Below, one piece after another: positions 37,092 through 46,124 of a stretch of DNA of 64,000 nt. Source of the stretch: Indibacter alkaliphilus LW1 (GTDB lineage Bacteria; Bacteroidota; Bacteroidia; Cytophagales; Cyclobacteriaceae). Numbering within the stretch: the first letter of the stretch is position 1; every line of letters begins with the position of its first letter. The stretch spans positions 62,001 through 126,000 of the forward strand of contig NZ_ALWO02000023.1 in NCBI RefSeq assembly GCF_000295935.2, read 5' to 3'. The notes beneath the pieces were generated by a model. It did not search any database and was not told the DNA's origin. It worked only from the letters and a program-made list of their open reading frames with translations. The translations under genes and the position numbers were made by a program.

Positions 37092-38307
37092 TGGGATGAA
37101 TGTTGCTGATCAACATCGCTGGAATAAATAGTACCAATGTGGTGACGACCAATACGGCAATGTTGATGATACAGAAAACCGGCCAATTCCAAAATATAGG
37201 TACAAAACTCATGTAGTAATTTTCAGGATCCAGCGGAATCAACCTGAACTTTTCCTGAAGAAAACCTAAAGTCAAAGCCAACGAATTGCCGATCAAGAGC
37301 CCTCTTCCGATGATGCGGACCCCATTCCAGACAAATATTTTGCGGATTTGCTTATTAGTGGATCCCAGGGCTTTTAAAATCCCAATCATTTGCGTCCTTT
37401 CCATGATCAAAATAAAAAGAATTGAAACCATGTTGAAGGCAGCAACAAAAAGTATCAATCCCAGGAAAACGTAGACATTGTTGTTGAGCAATTGCAACCA
37501 GTCAAAGATTTCCAGGTACTTGTCTGTGATTTTGACCAATCTTAGATCATAGTCAAGCATTTTATAAAGAGGATCTGCATAGGCTTCCAGCTTACTGGGG
37601 TCATCCACAAAAACCTCGAATCCTCCAACTTGATCATAGTCCCATCCACTGAGATTTCTGATGGTTTGAATATCTCCCAGGATAATTTTGTCATCGAAAT
37701 TCTCCAAGAAAGTCTCATATAGCCCGACAATTTCAAGTCTCCTAAATCGGGGGGGATCCTGCACAAAATACATGATTACCCGATCTCCTACATCCAAAAG
37801 GAGCTTATTGGCAATTTTGGTACTCATCACTACCTCATTGCTGGCCATGCTGTCATTGAATTGCAAAAACCGTCCTTTTACAATGGAATTTTGAAAGGAA
37901 AGACTGTCAAAGTCAGGGCCTACACCTTTCATCAATACACCTTCTACTTCATCCTCTCCTTTGAGTAATCCGGGCTTGTGAGCAAAAACTTGAACATGCC
38001 TGATTTGATCCTGATTTTGATAATTTTGATAAAAATCAGAATCCATAGAGGTAGGAGACTCCTCAAAGGCATTGCTGGACATGAATTTCATCACCTGATA
38101 ATGCCCTGTAAAGGAAAAAACCTTATTGGAAATTTCTTTTTGAAAGCCGCCCAAAATCATAAAAGAAATCAGAGAGACGGCGATTCCTATTGCTACTGAG
38201 GCAACAGCAATGCGATGTATGGTTCCAGTGAAACCGCCTGTACGTTTAAAACTGATTCTTTTGGCAATGAAATAAGAAAGGTTCAAGGATTTTAGTATTT
38301 TGGTCAA
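37069..38307 (-). CDS. FtsX-like ABC permease (LolC/LolE-type)
   Basis: A permease of the MacB/LolCE superfamily, likely helping move outer-membrane lipoproteins or other lipids out of the inner membrane. It has a first helix near residue 35-55 (VASVAIGIAVSLISFMILGG), a large periplasmic domain, and three helices near the C-terminus (LILFVAAFNMVSILFILIM; MIGILKALGSTNKQI motif). The only usable start is TTG 38307: a TAG stop lies two codons upstream, and the next Met lies inside the first helix. An ATPase partner is not adjacent. It overlaps the convergent GT2 gene by 23 bases. Confidence 0.9.
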   Translation of the reverse strand: MTKILKSLNLSYFIAKRISFKRTGGFTGTIHRIAVASVAIGIAVSLISFMILGGFQKEISNKVFSFTGHYQVMKFMSSNAFEESPTSMDSDFYQNYQNQDQIRHVQVFAHKPGLLKGEDEVEGVLMKGVGPDFDSLSFQNSIVKGRFLQFNDSMASNEVVMSTKIANKLLLDVGDRVIMYFVQDPPRFRRLEIVGLYETFLENFDDKIILGDIQTIRNLSGWDYDQVGGFEVFVDDPSKLEAYADPLYKMLDYDLRLVKITDKYLEIFDWLQLLNNNVYVFLGLILFVAAFNMVSILFILIMERTQMIGILKALGSTNKQIRKIFVWNGVRIIGRGLLIGNSLALTLGFLQEKFRLIPLDPENYYMSFVPIFWNWPVFCIINIAVLVVTTLVLFIPAMLISNIHPIKAIRFD

Positions 38308-38326
38308 AATCTAGCGCAAATTAACT

Positions 38327-39526
38327 ATGAAGCCATTCAAATTGATGATTCTTTTCAGTTTTTTAATCAGTTCTTTCGCTTTTTGTAAGAATAAAACTGA
38401 GAAACAGGAAAGTCAGCACCCAAATCCTAAAGTAGAAATACTTCCTGCGGCTGACCAGCCTGAAAAATATTTACACCTGTTGGAGGGTAAAAGAGTTGGT
38501 CTGGTAGTCAATCAAACTGCCATTCTTACTTCGCAAAACAATATGCATCTGGTGGATTTTTTGATGATGGAAGGAGTGAATGTTGTCAAGGTTTTTGTGC
38601 CTGAACATGGTTTTAGAGGAGATGCTGATGCTGGTGAAGTTGTGAATTCAGAAATAGACAAAAGTACAGGACTCCCCATAGTCTCTCTCTATGGGGACAA
38701 TAAAAAACCTTCAGCGCAGACGCTTAGTGACATTGACATACTCATCTATGATCTTCAGGATGTAGGTGTGAGATTTTATACCTATATCAGCACCATGCAT
38801 TATGTGATGGAGAGCTGCGCTGAAAATAAAATGCCTCTCTTGATTTTCGATAGGCCCAACCCTAATGGTGATTATATTGACGGGCCGGTTTTGAAAAAAG
38901 GGTATGAGAGTTTTGTTGGCATGCATCCCATTCCTGTAGTCCATGGATTGACAGTAGGGGAGTTGGCAAAAATGATTAATGGAGAAGGCTGGCTGAAAAA
39001 TAAGGTCAAGGCAGATATTGAAATCATTTCAGTACAAAATTGGAATCATTCTCAGCAATACAGTCTTCCTGTTAAGCCCTCGCCGAATCTTCCAAATGAT
39101 GTTTCCATCAGACTTTATCCCTCACTTTGTTATTTTGAAGGAACAGACGTTTCCTTAGGTCGAGGGACATATTTCCCTTTTCAGGTTTATGGCTATCCCG
39201 ATCCGAAATTTGGAGAATTTACGTTTACCCCGGTAAGTATAGAAGGAATGTCCAAAAATCCTCCTCAAAAAGATAAGAAGTGCTTTGGGGTAGACTTAAG
39301 GGACACAAACCTGGACCACAGGTTTACCTTGGAGCATTTGCTCAGGGCCTACCATCTATCCGGAAAAAAGGAAAAGTTTTTCAATAATTTCTTTGATAAA
39401 CTGGCTGGAACAGACCAATTGAGAAAGGATATTCTTGCAGGAAAAACAGAAGAGCAAATCCGTGCTTCTTGGCAAAATGATCTGGAAGCTTATAAAAATG
39501 TAAGAGAAAAATATTTGATGTACTAA
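38327..39526 (+). CDS. DUF1343/NamZ exo-beta-N-acetylmuramidase
   Basis: An exported enzyme of the NamZ family (DUF1343), which removes N-acetylmuramic acid from the non-reducing ends of peptidoglycan fragments during wall recycling. The signal peptide is followed at residue about 20 by FAFCKNKTEK, so it is probably a lipoprotein. Family motifs include GLVVNQTAIL, VFVPEHGFRGDADAGE, IYDLQDVGVRFYTYIST, the FDRPNPNGDYIDGP stretch and PSPNLPNDVSIRLYPSLC. Length of 399 residues is normal. It starts 19 bases from the divergent permease gene. No MurNAc uptake genes are nearby. Confidence 0.9.
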   Translation: MKPFKLMILFSFLISSFAFCKNKTEKQESQHPNPKVEILPAADQPEKYLHLLEGKRVGLVVNQTAILTSQNNMHLVDFLMMEGVNVVKVFVPEHGFRGDADAGEVVNSEIDKSTGLPIVSLYGDNKKPSAQTLSDIDILIYDLQDVGVRFYTYISTMHYVMESCAENKMPLLIFDRPNPNGDYIDGPVLKKGYESFVGMHPIPVVHGLTVGELAKMINGEGWLKNKVKADIEIISVQNWNHSQQYSLPVKPSPNLPNDVSIRLYPSLCYFEGTDVSLGRGTYFPFQVYGYPDPKFGEFTFTPVSIEGMSKNPPQKDKKCFGVDLRDTNLDHRFTLEHLLRAYHLSGKKEKFFNNFFDKLAGTDQLRKDILAGKTEEQIRASWQNDLEAYKNVREKYLMY

Positions 39527-39815
39527 GGATTAATAATTTGCGTGAACTTTTACCAGTTTTGAAGGAAGAACCTGATTTAGCTCAATTCTGAGATTCATTG
39601 AAAATTGCCTAAGGAAGTCTATAAACTTATAAATTGAACTTTCTGAAGAAGAAAGTTATAATCAGATAAGGATTTTAGAGAATCACCTTTAAATGTATGA
39701 TTGGTGTAACAAACATCACCGAAAAATCTTTTGAAAGTGCTGACTTTTGTATCTGTAATCGGGTAAAATCATTTTCTACCTGATTTTTGCTAATTTCAAT
39801 TCAAGAACAATATCA

Positions 39816-41564
39816 ATGAATAAGCATATAGGTAAAAGTATTAAAGGATTTTTCCCCATTTTGGAATGGCTTCCAAAGTATCAAAAATCTGACCTTCAAG
39901 GTGACCTATCCGCAGGTCTGACGGTAGGTATCATGCTCATTCCTCAGGGAATGGCTTATGCCATGCTTGCTGGCCTTGAACCCATTCATGGTCTCTATGC
40001 CGTAACTGTCCCTTTGTTGCTTTATGCTATTTTCGGAACTTCCCGACAATTGGCTGTGGGGCCGGTAGCCATGGTATCCCTTTTGACAGCAGCTGGAATC
40101 GCTGGACTCAATCCTGAGTCTCCAGAACAATATTTGATTTATGCTCTTTCTCTGGCTTTTTTGGTTGGCCTGATTCAATTTGGAATGGGAATATTGAGGC
40201 TGGGTTTTGTAGTGAATTTTCTTTCTCACCCGGTCATCAACGGCTTTACCTCGGCAGCTGCTATTATCATCGGCCTAAGTCAAGTCAAGCATTTGCTCCG
40301 TATCAATTTACCTAATTCTGAACATATTCAGGAAATGATGGTGGCTATTTATCAAAACGTAGGAGATATTCACTGGCTGACTTTCGGAATCGGAGTGATT
40401 GGAATTATCATTATCAAATTTGGTAAAAAGATCCACAAAAGCTTTCCTGCACCCCTAGTTGCGGTGATTGTTGGGATAGCTTTAGTTGCAGGATTTGATC
40501 TTACTGCGCAAGGAGTGAAAATTGTAGGTGATGTACCTAGCGGACTGCCTGGTTTCTCTTCACCCACTTTTGATGTGGGAATCTGGGGTAAATTATTACC
40601 CATTGCACTGACTATTTCTTTGGTGGGGTTTGCAGAAAGTTTTGCAGTGGCAAAGACCATACAAGCCAAACACAAAAATTATAAACTAGATGCTAATCAA
40701 GAGCTGATAGGGCTGGGTATGGCCAATTTTGGAGCTGCTTTCTTCAAAGGTTATCCAGTTACCGGAGGATTTTCCAGAACAGCGGTCAACAATGACTCAG
40801 GAGCTAAAACAACCATGGCTTCCATTATTTCTGCTGTACTGATCGTGCTTACCTTGTTGTTTTTTACCGGATTATTTTATAATCTACCCAGTGCTATATT
40901 GGCAGCTGTTGTTTTAGTAGCAGTTTCCGGTTTAGTAGACTTCAAAGAACCTGTACACTTATGGCACAAAGATAAATCGGATTTTGCCATGTTGATCGCA
41001 ACTTTTGTGATTACCCTAACTTTAGGTATAGAAACAGGTATTATTGCAGGAATGGTGTTATCACTTTTGGTGGTGATATATAGAGCTTCAAGGCCGCATA
41101 TGGCACAGCTGGGCAGAGTTCCGGGAACAAATACTTTTAGAAACCTTGCGAGATTTTCTGATTTGGAATCAAGAAAAGAGTTGCTCATGGTGAGAATCGA
41201 TGGTCCGATATATTTTGCCAATGTAGAATTCATCAAACGTAAACTGGATAATTGGATAGAAGAAAGAGATCAGCAACTGAAAATGATTGTCTTTAACATG
41301 GAAAGTGTCACCAATATAGACAGTACCGGAGCACATGAACTGAACGAGTGGATCCTGGATTGGCGAAAATCAGGAATAGATGTTTGTATGAGCAGTATCA
41401 AAGGACCCGTCCGGGATGTTTTCAACAGATGGGGTATACTCGAATGTGTGGGTGCTGATCATATATTCCTTGACGATAATCTTGCGCTATCTGCTTTTGA
41501 CAAAGCTTTTGATGACGAAATGATCCAAAAATATTCCACTTACGCAATCCAAACCAATAAATAA
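39816..41564 (+). CDS. SulP-family anion transporter with STAS domain
   Basis: An SLC26/SulP-type inner-membrane transporter for bicarbonate, sulfate or similar anions. About 10-12 helices fill residues 1-430, beginning FPILEWLPKYQKSDLQGDLS and GLTVGIMLIPQGMAYAMLAG, the family signature. A C-terminal STAS domain (about 440-560) contains IVFNMESVTNIDSTGAHEL. The gene is followed after one base by a carbonic anhydrase gene, so the substrate is probably bicarbonate. Length 582 is typical. Confidence 0.92.
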   Translation: MNKHIGKSIKGFFPILEWLPKYQKSDLQGDLSAGLTVGIMLIPQGMAYAMLAGLEPIHGLYAVTVPLLLYAIFGTSRQLAVGPVAMVSLLTAAGIAGLNPESPEQYLIYALSLAFLVGLIQFGMGILRLGFVVNFLSHPVINGFTSAAAIIIGLSQVKHLLRINLPNSEHIQEMMVAIYQNVGDIHWLTFGIGVIGIIIIKFGKKIHKSFPAPLVAVIVGIALVAGFDLTAQGVKIVGDVPSGLPGFSSPTFDVGIWGKLLPIALTISLVGFAESFAVAKTIQAKHKNYKLDANQELIGLGMANFGAAFFKGYPVTGGFSRTAVNNDSGAKTTMASIISAVLIVLTLLFFTGLFYNLPSAILAAVVLVAVSGLVDFKEPVHLWHKDKSDFAMLIATFVITLTLGIETGIIAGMVLSLLVVIYRASRPHMAQLGRVPGTNTFRNLARFSDLESRKELLMVRIDGPIYFANVEFIKRKLDNWIEERDQQLKMIVFNMESVTNIDSTGAHELNEWILDWRKSGIDVCMSSIKGPVRDVFNRWGILECVGADHIFLDDNLALSAFDKAFDDEMIQKYSTYAIQTNK

Positions 41565-41565
41565 G

Positions 41566-42192
41566 ATGTGTCAGCTTGATTTAGAAAAATACCTTGTTCA
41601 TAATAAGGAATGGGCAGCTGGAATGTTGTCTCAGAGGAGTAACTTTTTTGAACAACTAGAAGAAGGGCAGCAACCCATTGCACTGCTTTTGGGCTGCTCT
41701 GATAGCAGAGTCTCCCCATCCAAAGTTTTGGGTATAGAACTGGGCGAACTCTTTATCCATAGAAATATAGCGAATGTGGTTTCTCACACAGACCTGAATT
41801 TCCTTTCTGTCATGCAGTATGCAGTAGAAAACCTGGGTATCAAAGATATTATAGTCTATGGTCATTATGGTTGTGGAGGTGTAAAAGCAGCCTATGAAAA
41901 CCAAAGTAATGGCATGTTGGATAATTGGCTTGCCAATATAAAAGACGTGATCAGGCATCATCAAAAGGAGTTGGACCTGATCGTTTCTGAGCAAGATAAA
42001 CTCAATAAGTTGGTAGAATTGAATGTGCTGGAACAAATAGAAAATATCAAACAGACTTCCGTTTACAAACAGGCTCTGGATAATGGTACCAAACTTAAAC
42101 TCCACGCTTGGGTATTTGATTTTTCAACAGGATTGGTCCACGATCTTAAGAAAAAATATAGGATAAAACCCACTTTCAAGGAAACTGAATAG
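41566..42192 (+). CDS. Beta-class carbonic anhydrase
   Basis: A zinc enzyme interconverting CO2 and bicarbonate. The metal ligands are visible as Cys44 (LGCSDSRVSP, with the Asp46-Arg48 dyad) and His100 and Cys103 (YGHYGCGG). The 208-residue length is normal for the beta class. Its start lies one base after the SulP stop, so translation is probably coupled, and the two would couple hydration of CO2 with anion movement. It ends 2 bases before the stop of the convergent WD40-like gene, leaving no room for a terminator. Confidence 0.95.
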   Translation: MCQLDLEKYLVHNKEWAAGMLSQRSNFFEQLEEGQQPIALLLGCSDSRVSPSKVLGIELGELFIHRNIANVVSHTDLNFLSVMQYAVENLGIKDIIVYGHYGCGGVKAAYENQSNGMLDNWLANIKDVIRHHQKELDLIVSEQDKLNKLVELNVLEQIENIKQTSVYKQALDNGTKLKLHAWVFDFSTGLVHDLKKKYRIKPTFKETE

Positions 42193-42194
42193 GA

Positions 42195-43088
42195 TTACTT
42201 TCTATCCATTACCACCACTAGTTTCCTGAGCTTAGGAGAATAGGCCATTTGGCTGATGTTTTGATAGCTTGCCAAGTCAATTTTTCCAGCAGACTCCCAG
42301 CTGGATCTTTTGGCTTTTCTGTAAAAAAGCTCCTCTTCATTACCCATTAAAAGCAGATTTTTATTTAACCAGATAAAATCCTCCGAACCTGGATAGGTAT
42401 AACCAAACTCTAAGGTCTTTTTTTTCTTCAAATCATATCCTTTGATGGCGTAACGGATTTTACCGTTTTCTTCCTTTTTGTCACTCTTATCTATATATGT
42501 GATGATGCTACTCTTAGGCTTCTTTTTCACAGTCCTTCCTACATTTTGACTGATGGTCAATATGTCTTCCTTGGAAAAAGGATAAATGAGCTTATTGGGA
42601 CTGCCAAGAACAAACATAGCAGCTCTGTTATCATACCAATCATAGTAACCCACTGGCTCAATGTCATCATAAAGCAGTTCAGGTTCACCAAAGTTAGTTG
42701 GGTATAGCCATAGTCTTTGCTTACCATCTTCTTCAACGGTAACAGCAGAAACATACAATCCGCAATCTGTGATTGCTGGAGAGAATTCGTTTAATTCGGA
42801 AGTCTTTGTCAGATTGGTAAATTTATCAGCCTCGAAATTGTAGATGATAATATCGTGATTCCCTTTTTCATCTGCTGCCGAAAATGCCATCTGTTTTTCA
42901 TTAATAAAGCTAGGCTGATTGTCATATAAATTTCTGTCAGTCAGTATTTTGGTGGTATTCGTTTCTAGATGAAACTTGTTGCCATTTGCTTTGGCATCTA
43001 TGACAATCAGATCTGTGGCTGTTTGGGCAATGGCCAAACTGGAAAATAAAACGAATACTATAAGTGTGGAAATGAATTGCTTTTGCAT
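42195..43088 (-). CDS. Exported TolB-like beta-propeller protein
   Basis: An exported protein with a signal peptide (FISTLIVFVLFSSLAIAQ). The remainder carries TolB/WD40-like propeller repeats, with sequences such as QPSFINEKQMAFSAADEKGN and NHDIIIYNFEADKFTNLT. No enzyme motif is visible; it may bind a partner or a cell-wall component. ATG 43088 was chosen because an upstream start (43214) would place a hydrophilic tail before the signal peptide. A divergent MpaB-like gene starts only 50 bases away. Function unknown. Confidence 0.7.
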   Translation of the reverse strand: MQKQFISTLIVFVLFSSLAIAQTATDLIVIDAKANGNKFHLETNTTKILTDRNLYDNQPSFINEKQMAFSAADEKGNHDIIIYNFEADKFTNLTKTSELNEFSPAITDCGLYVSAVTVEEDGKQRLWLYPTNFGEPELLYDDIEPVGYYDWYDNRAAMFVLGSPNKLIYPFSKEDILTISQNVGRTVKKKPKSSIITYIDKSDKKEENGKIRYAIKGYDLKKKKTLEFGYTYPGSEDFIWLNKNLLLMGNEEELFYRKAKRSSWESAGKIDLASYQNISQMAYSPKLRKLVVVMDRK

Positions 43089-43138
43089 AAATCTATTTAC
43101 TGTTTCAAACTTAAACGCCCCATAATTGTTAGCATGAG

Positions 43139-44224
43139 GTGAGTAAATTAAAATTATATCAGAACGAACATTTGGATAAATTGAGGCTGCAAGCTGATGA
43201 TTTAGCTGACGCATCAGTAGCAGATTTAGTTTTGGATCCGGAAGCTTGCAAATTCATCAATTCGCTCTCTACATTACCTCAGAATCAAGATTGGACGCAT
43301 TTACCCAGAACCGTGCAAAAATACTTCCAAAGCTTTGCTCTCCAAGCGGAATTTGCAGATAAGCAAAAAATAATCATGGCCCAGGATTATTTTTCAAAAG
43401 AAGGCCATTATTACCTTTCTATGTTGGGTTTCTATTCTCTTCCTTATTGTTATGCTTTTGGAGATGGGGCAGAGGTCTTGGTAAGGTCAAAAAGAATTAC
43501 TGATGAAGTAGGTAAAAGATTATCTGAAACAGCTTTGTTTCTTTTGGATAGTTTTAGGCCAGATACTTTTCTTTCCGATGATAGAGGCTTGCTGAGCATA
43601 GCCAAAGTCAGGTTGATCCATGCTTTTAGCAGGTATTTTATTTTAAAATATACCAAAGATTGGAAAGAGGAGTGGGGAAAGCCGATCAATCAAGAAGACC
43701 TGCTTGGAACCAATTTGGCTTTTTCATTGGTCGTCATGCGTGGCTTGGAAAAACTGAACAGATTTCCGGGCAAGGAGACCTATGAAGCCATCTTGCATTA
43801 TTGGAAATTGATTGCCTACTACTTGGGAATAGATGTCAATTATTGGCCAGAAAATGCCAAGGAAGCATTTGAATTGGAAAAATCAATCCGTATACGTCAT
43901 ATTAGAAGTAGCGAGGCCGGACAAAAGCTGATCCGTTCTCTACTTAATTTTTATCAAGATGATATCCCGGATAAAAACCTTTCCCAACTGGTAGAAAGCC
44001 TGGTTTCATTTTTTTTGGGCAGAGAAGTATCAGATACTTTAGGAGTAAAACAGAAAGTTAATTTGCCAAAAGACGCCGTCAGCTTATTATTGAGATTTAA
44101 TTTTTGGAAAGAAGGAAGCAGTAAGATGTCATATCAGAAAATCAGAAGTCAGTTTATACAAAGGCAGAAGGATAAATTTGAAGAAGTGATTCAGCTGTCC
44201 GTTCCTATTGTGAAACGTTCATAA
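43139..44224 (+). CDS. DUF2236/MpaB-family oxygenase-like protein
   Basis: A helical protein of the DUF2236 family, which includes latex-clearing protein and the MpaB oxygenases and binds haem through a conserved histidine. The recognisable segment is VRLIHAFSRYFILKYTKDW, followed by NQEDLLGTNLAFSLVVMRGLEKLN. There is no signal peptide. The start is GTG 43139; an upstream ATG runs straight into a TGA. Such proteins are predicted oxygenases, but the substrate in Bacteroidota is unknown. Residue assignment of the haem ligand was not checked by alignment. Confidence 0.75.
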   Translation: MSKLKLYQNEHLDKLRLQADDLADASVADLVLDPEACKFINSLSTLPQNQDWTHLPRTVQKYFQSFALQAEFADKQKIIMAQDYFSKEGHYYLSMLGFYSLPYCYAFGDGAEVLVRSKRITDEVGKRLSETALFLLDSFRPDTFLSDDRGLLSIAKVRLIHAFSRYFILKYTKDWKEEWGKPINQEDLLGTNLAFSLVVMRGLEKLNRFPGKETYEAILHYWKLIAYYLGIDVNYWPENAKEAFELEKSIRIRHIRSSEAGQKLIRSLLNFYQDDIPDKNLSQLVESLVSFFLGREVSDTLGVKQKVNLPKDAVSLLLRFNFWKEGSSKMSYQKIRSQFIQRQKDKFEEVIQLSVPIVKRS

Positions 44225-44334
44225 TCGTACACTTTTTTGTCCGTTATTGTAGTTGTTAGTTGTGTGGATATAGTTTTCAAGCCCTAAAAGGCCGTTTTTT
44301 GCTTGTGGCATCCTTTTCGTATTTTGATGCACAG

Positions 44335-44640
44335 ATGAAGAAAATCACTGGCATATTACAGGTATTTCCCTTGGAGCTCATCTTTTGGATAGGTGCATTG
44401 ATTGGCATTTTTCTGATAGATCCTTACGGGGGGCACCATTTCACACTTTGTCCATTGGATAACCTAGGCTTCCATTGGTGTCCCGGGTGTGGATTGGGTA
44501 GGGCCATGAGTTTGCTTACCAAGGGAGATATCAAAGCTTCCTGGTCCATGCATCCTTTGGCAATGTTTGCTTTCGCCGTGATTGTTTATCGCATCATTCA
44601 ATTAATCCGAAACATCAAAACTACTAATCACTATGGCTAA
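44335..44640 (+). CDS. DUF2752 membrane protein
   Basis: A small integral membrane protein with the DUF2752 motif CPLDNLGFHWCPGCGLGRAM (about residues 40-60), whose cysteine/glycine pattern may bind a metal or be redox active. Helices are seen on both sides (ELIFWIGALIGIFL; PLAMFAFAVIVYRI). ATG 44335 was chosen; a start at 44260 would add 25 residues. It overlaps the following TM2 gene by eight bases, so they are co-translated. Function unknown, but DUF2752 and TM2 neighbours recur in Bacteroidota. Confidence 0.82.
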   Translation: MKKITGILQVFPLELIFWIGALIGIFLIDPYGGHHFTLCPLDNLGFHWCPGCGLGRAMSLLTKGDIKASWSMHPLAMFAFAVIVYRIIQLIRNIKTTNHYG

Positions 44641-45019
44641 TGTATTAAGACACCTTCCTGAGTTGGAAGGCATGGAACTGGGATATATTCAAGGTATCCT
44701 CAAAAATATGGACGACGAGCAGGCCAGTCTCTTTGCACAAGTGTACAGAGCAAGAAGAAAGGACAATCAAATGATATTGATTCTTTGTTTGCTTGGTTTT
44801 TTTGGCTTTGCCGGTTTGCATCGTTTTATTCTTGGACAGGTAGGTTTGGGAATTCTTTATATTCTTACTTTGGGATTATGCTTTATAGGTACCATTGTGG
44901 ATTTGGTCAATTACAAAAGTTTGGCCTATGAGTACAATATCAAGGTTGCTCATGAGACTTTGTCCATGATGTCCAATGGTGGTCCATTAACTACTCCTAA
45001 TGCCCAGAATAATGACTAA
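44633..45019 (+). CDS. TM2-domain membrane protein
   Basis: A small protein with a TM2 domain: a short hydrophobic hairpin with ILCLLGFFGFAGLHRFILGQ, then LGILYILTLGLCFIGTIVDL. A charged N-terminal part (ELEGMELGYIQGILKNMDDE) precedes it and a short tail follows. Many TM2 proteins have unknown function. It overlaps DUF2752 upstream and the DUF4097 gene downstream, so the three form an operon. Confidence 0.9.
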   Translation: MANVLRHLPELEGMELGYIQGILKNMDDEQASLFAQVYRARRKDNQMILILCLLGFFGFAGLHRFILGQVGLGILYILTLGLCFIGTIVDLVNYKSLAYEYNIKVAHETLSMMSNGGPLTTPNAQNND

Positions 45020-45959
45020 GCATACATGGGTACAGGCAGTAGTCATGATTTGTAGTCTTTTGGCTACTGCCTGCTATTTTCCTGAAAACACAGAGATAAA
45101 AGAGTATGACGAGACATTTTCTGGAGTCAGGGAAATAGAAGTGGATGGCAGATTTTTGGAAGTCTCTTATGAGGGAAGGAGTGGAGAAAAAAACATTTAT
45201 TTGAGTGCTTTCCTGGAAGTACCCGAGGATAGAGGTTTTGAAGTGAAATATAGGCAATCCGGTTCCAAGTTGAAAATAGAATTGGTTGGTAATTCAGAAA
45301 CAATCGGTTGGAACTTTGCCAGCAAGATGGACGGTTTTATCACCTTGATCGGACCAGAGGAAATCAAGCTGGATTTAAAATGTACTTCCGGGTCTGTTGA
45401 TGTGATGAATGTCAAACATCAGGAAATCAACCTCAAAGCAAACTCCGGGAGTGTCAAGTTAATGGGTGTTGAAGTGGAGACCGGGAACTTTTCGGCAAGT
45501 TCAGGGAGTATCAGGGGAGAAGGTATCAGCGGGGAGCTTGCTTGTAAGGTCAATTCAGGCAGTATCAGATTGAAAGATGTTCTTGGTGATGTCAAAGCTA
45601 AAGCGAGTTCTGGAAGCATCAAGTTGGAAGATGTACAGGGAATTGCAGACGCTCAGGTAAATTCAGGTTCTATCAGGCTTAATAATGTCAGGGAATTGGG
45701 TGAGTTGAAAGCGAGTTCGGGAAGTATTCGAGCAGAAAATTCCGGATTTGGTTCCAAAACAGCATTTCATGCCAATTCAGGATCTGTTAAAATTGAGACT
45801 TCCAGTAATTTAGAAGATTTTGACTTTGATTTAAGTGCAGGTAGTGGATCCCTGAAGGTAGGAGATAAGTCTGGCTCCAAGTCATTAAAAATAGACAACA
45901 ATTCCAAACATACTGTAAGAGGAAATGTAGGTAGCGGATCTATTAGGATTTCTAATTGA
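45012..45959 (+). CDS. DUF4097 beta-helix repeat lipoprotein
   Basis: An exported protein (LLATACYFPEN lipobox) with a DUF4097-type right-handed beta-helix. About a dozen short turns repeat motifs such as SGSIRLKDV, ASSGSIKLEDV and NSGSIRLNNV at about 20-residue spacing, giving strands rich in Ser, Gly and Ile. The gene follows the TM2 gene with overlap, and the ATG at 45012 is the likelier of two starts. DUF4097 proteins are often called adhesin-like, but their ligand is unknown. A terminator-like hairpin follows at 46003. Confidence 0.82.
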   Translation: MTKHTWVQAVVMICSLLATACYFPENTEIKEYDETFSGVREIEVDGRFLEVSYEGRSGEKNIYLSAFLEVPEDRGFEVKYRQSGSKLKIELVGNSETIGWNFASKMDGFITLIGPEEIKLDLKCTSGSVDVMNVKHQEINLKANSGSVKLMGVEVETGNFSASSGSIRGEGISGELACKVNSGSIRLKDVLGDVKAKASSGSIKLEDVQGIADAQVNSGSIRLNNVRELGELKASSGSIRAENSGFGSKTAFHANSGSVKIETSSNLEDFDFDLSAGSGSLKVGDKSGSKSLKIDNNSKHTVRGNVGSGSIRISN

Positions 45960-46002
45960 TTTTAAAAATTTCAAATCACTGATAACCCATGACAACTAAA
46001 GT

Positions 46003-46027
46003 AAAAGGCTCCAAAAGGAGCTTTTTT
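46003..46027 (+). terminator. Terminator after the DUF4097 operon
   Basis: GCTCC and GGAGC enclose an AAAA loop with additional G.T/A-T pairing, then TTTTTT. A short but well-placed Rho-independent signal. Confidence 0.7.
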
Positions 46028-46124
46028 CATTTTTTGCAAATAATAATTTTTTGATTATCTGTTTTTGAGTTTTAAGGAAATATTGAATTTGTAAATTTCA
46101 GTATAAAATTTTAGAGCAGAATTT

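Noticed and set aside
39637-39657. 8-bp hairpin AACTTTCT/AGAAAGTT between NamZ and SulP genes
   Set aside because: No T run follows it, so it is not convincing as a terminator; no other function is apparent.
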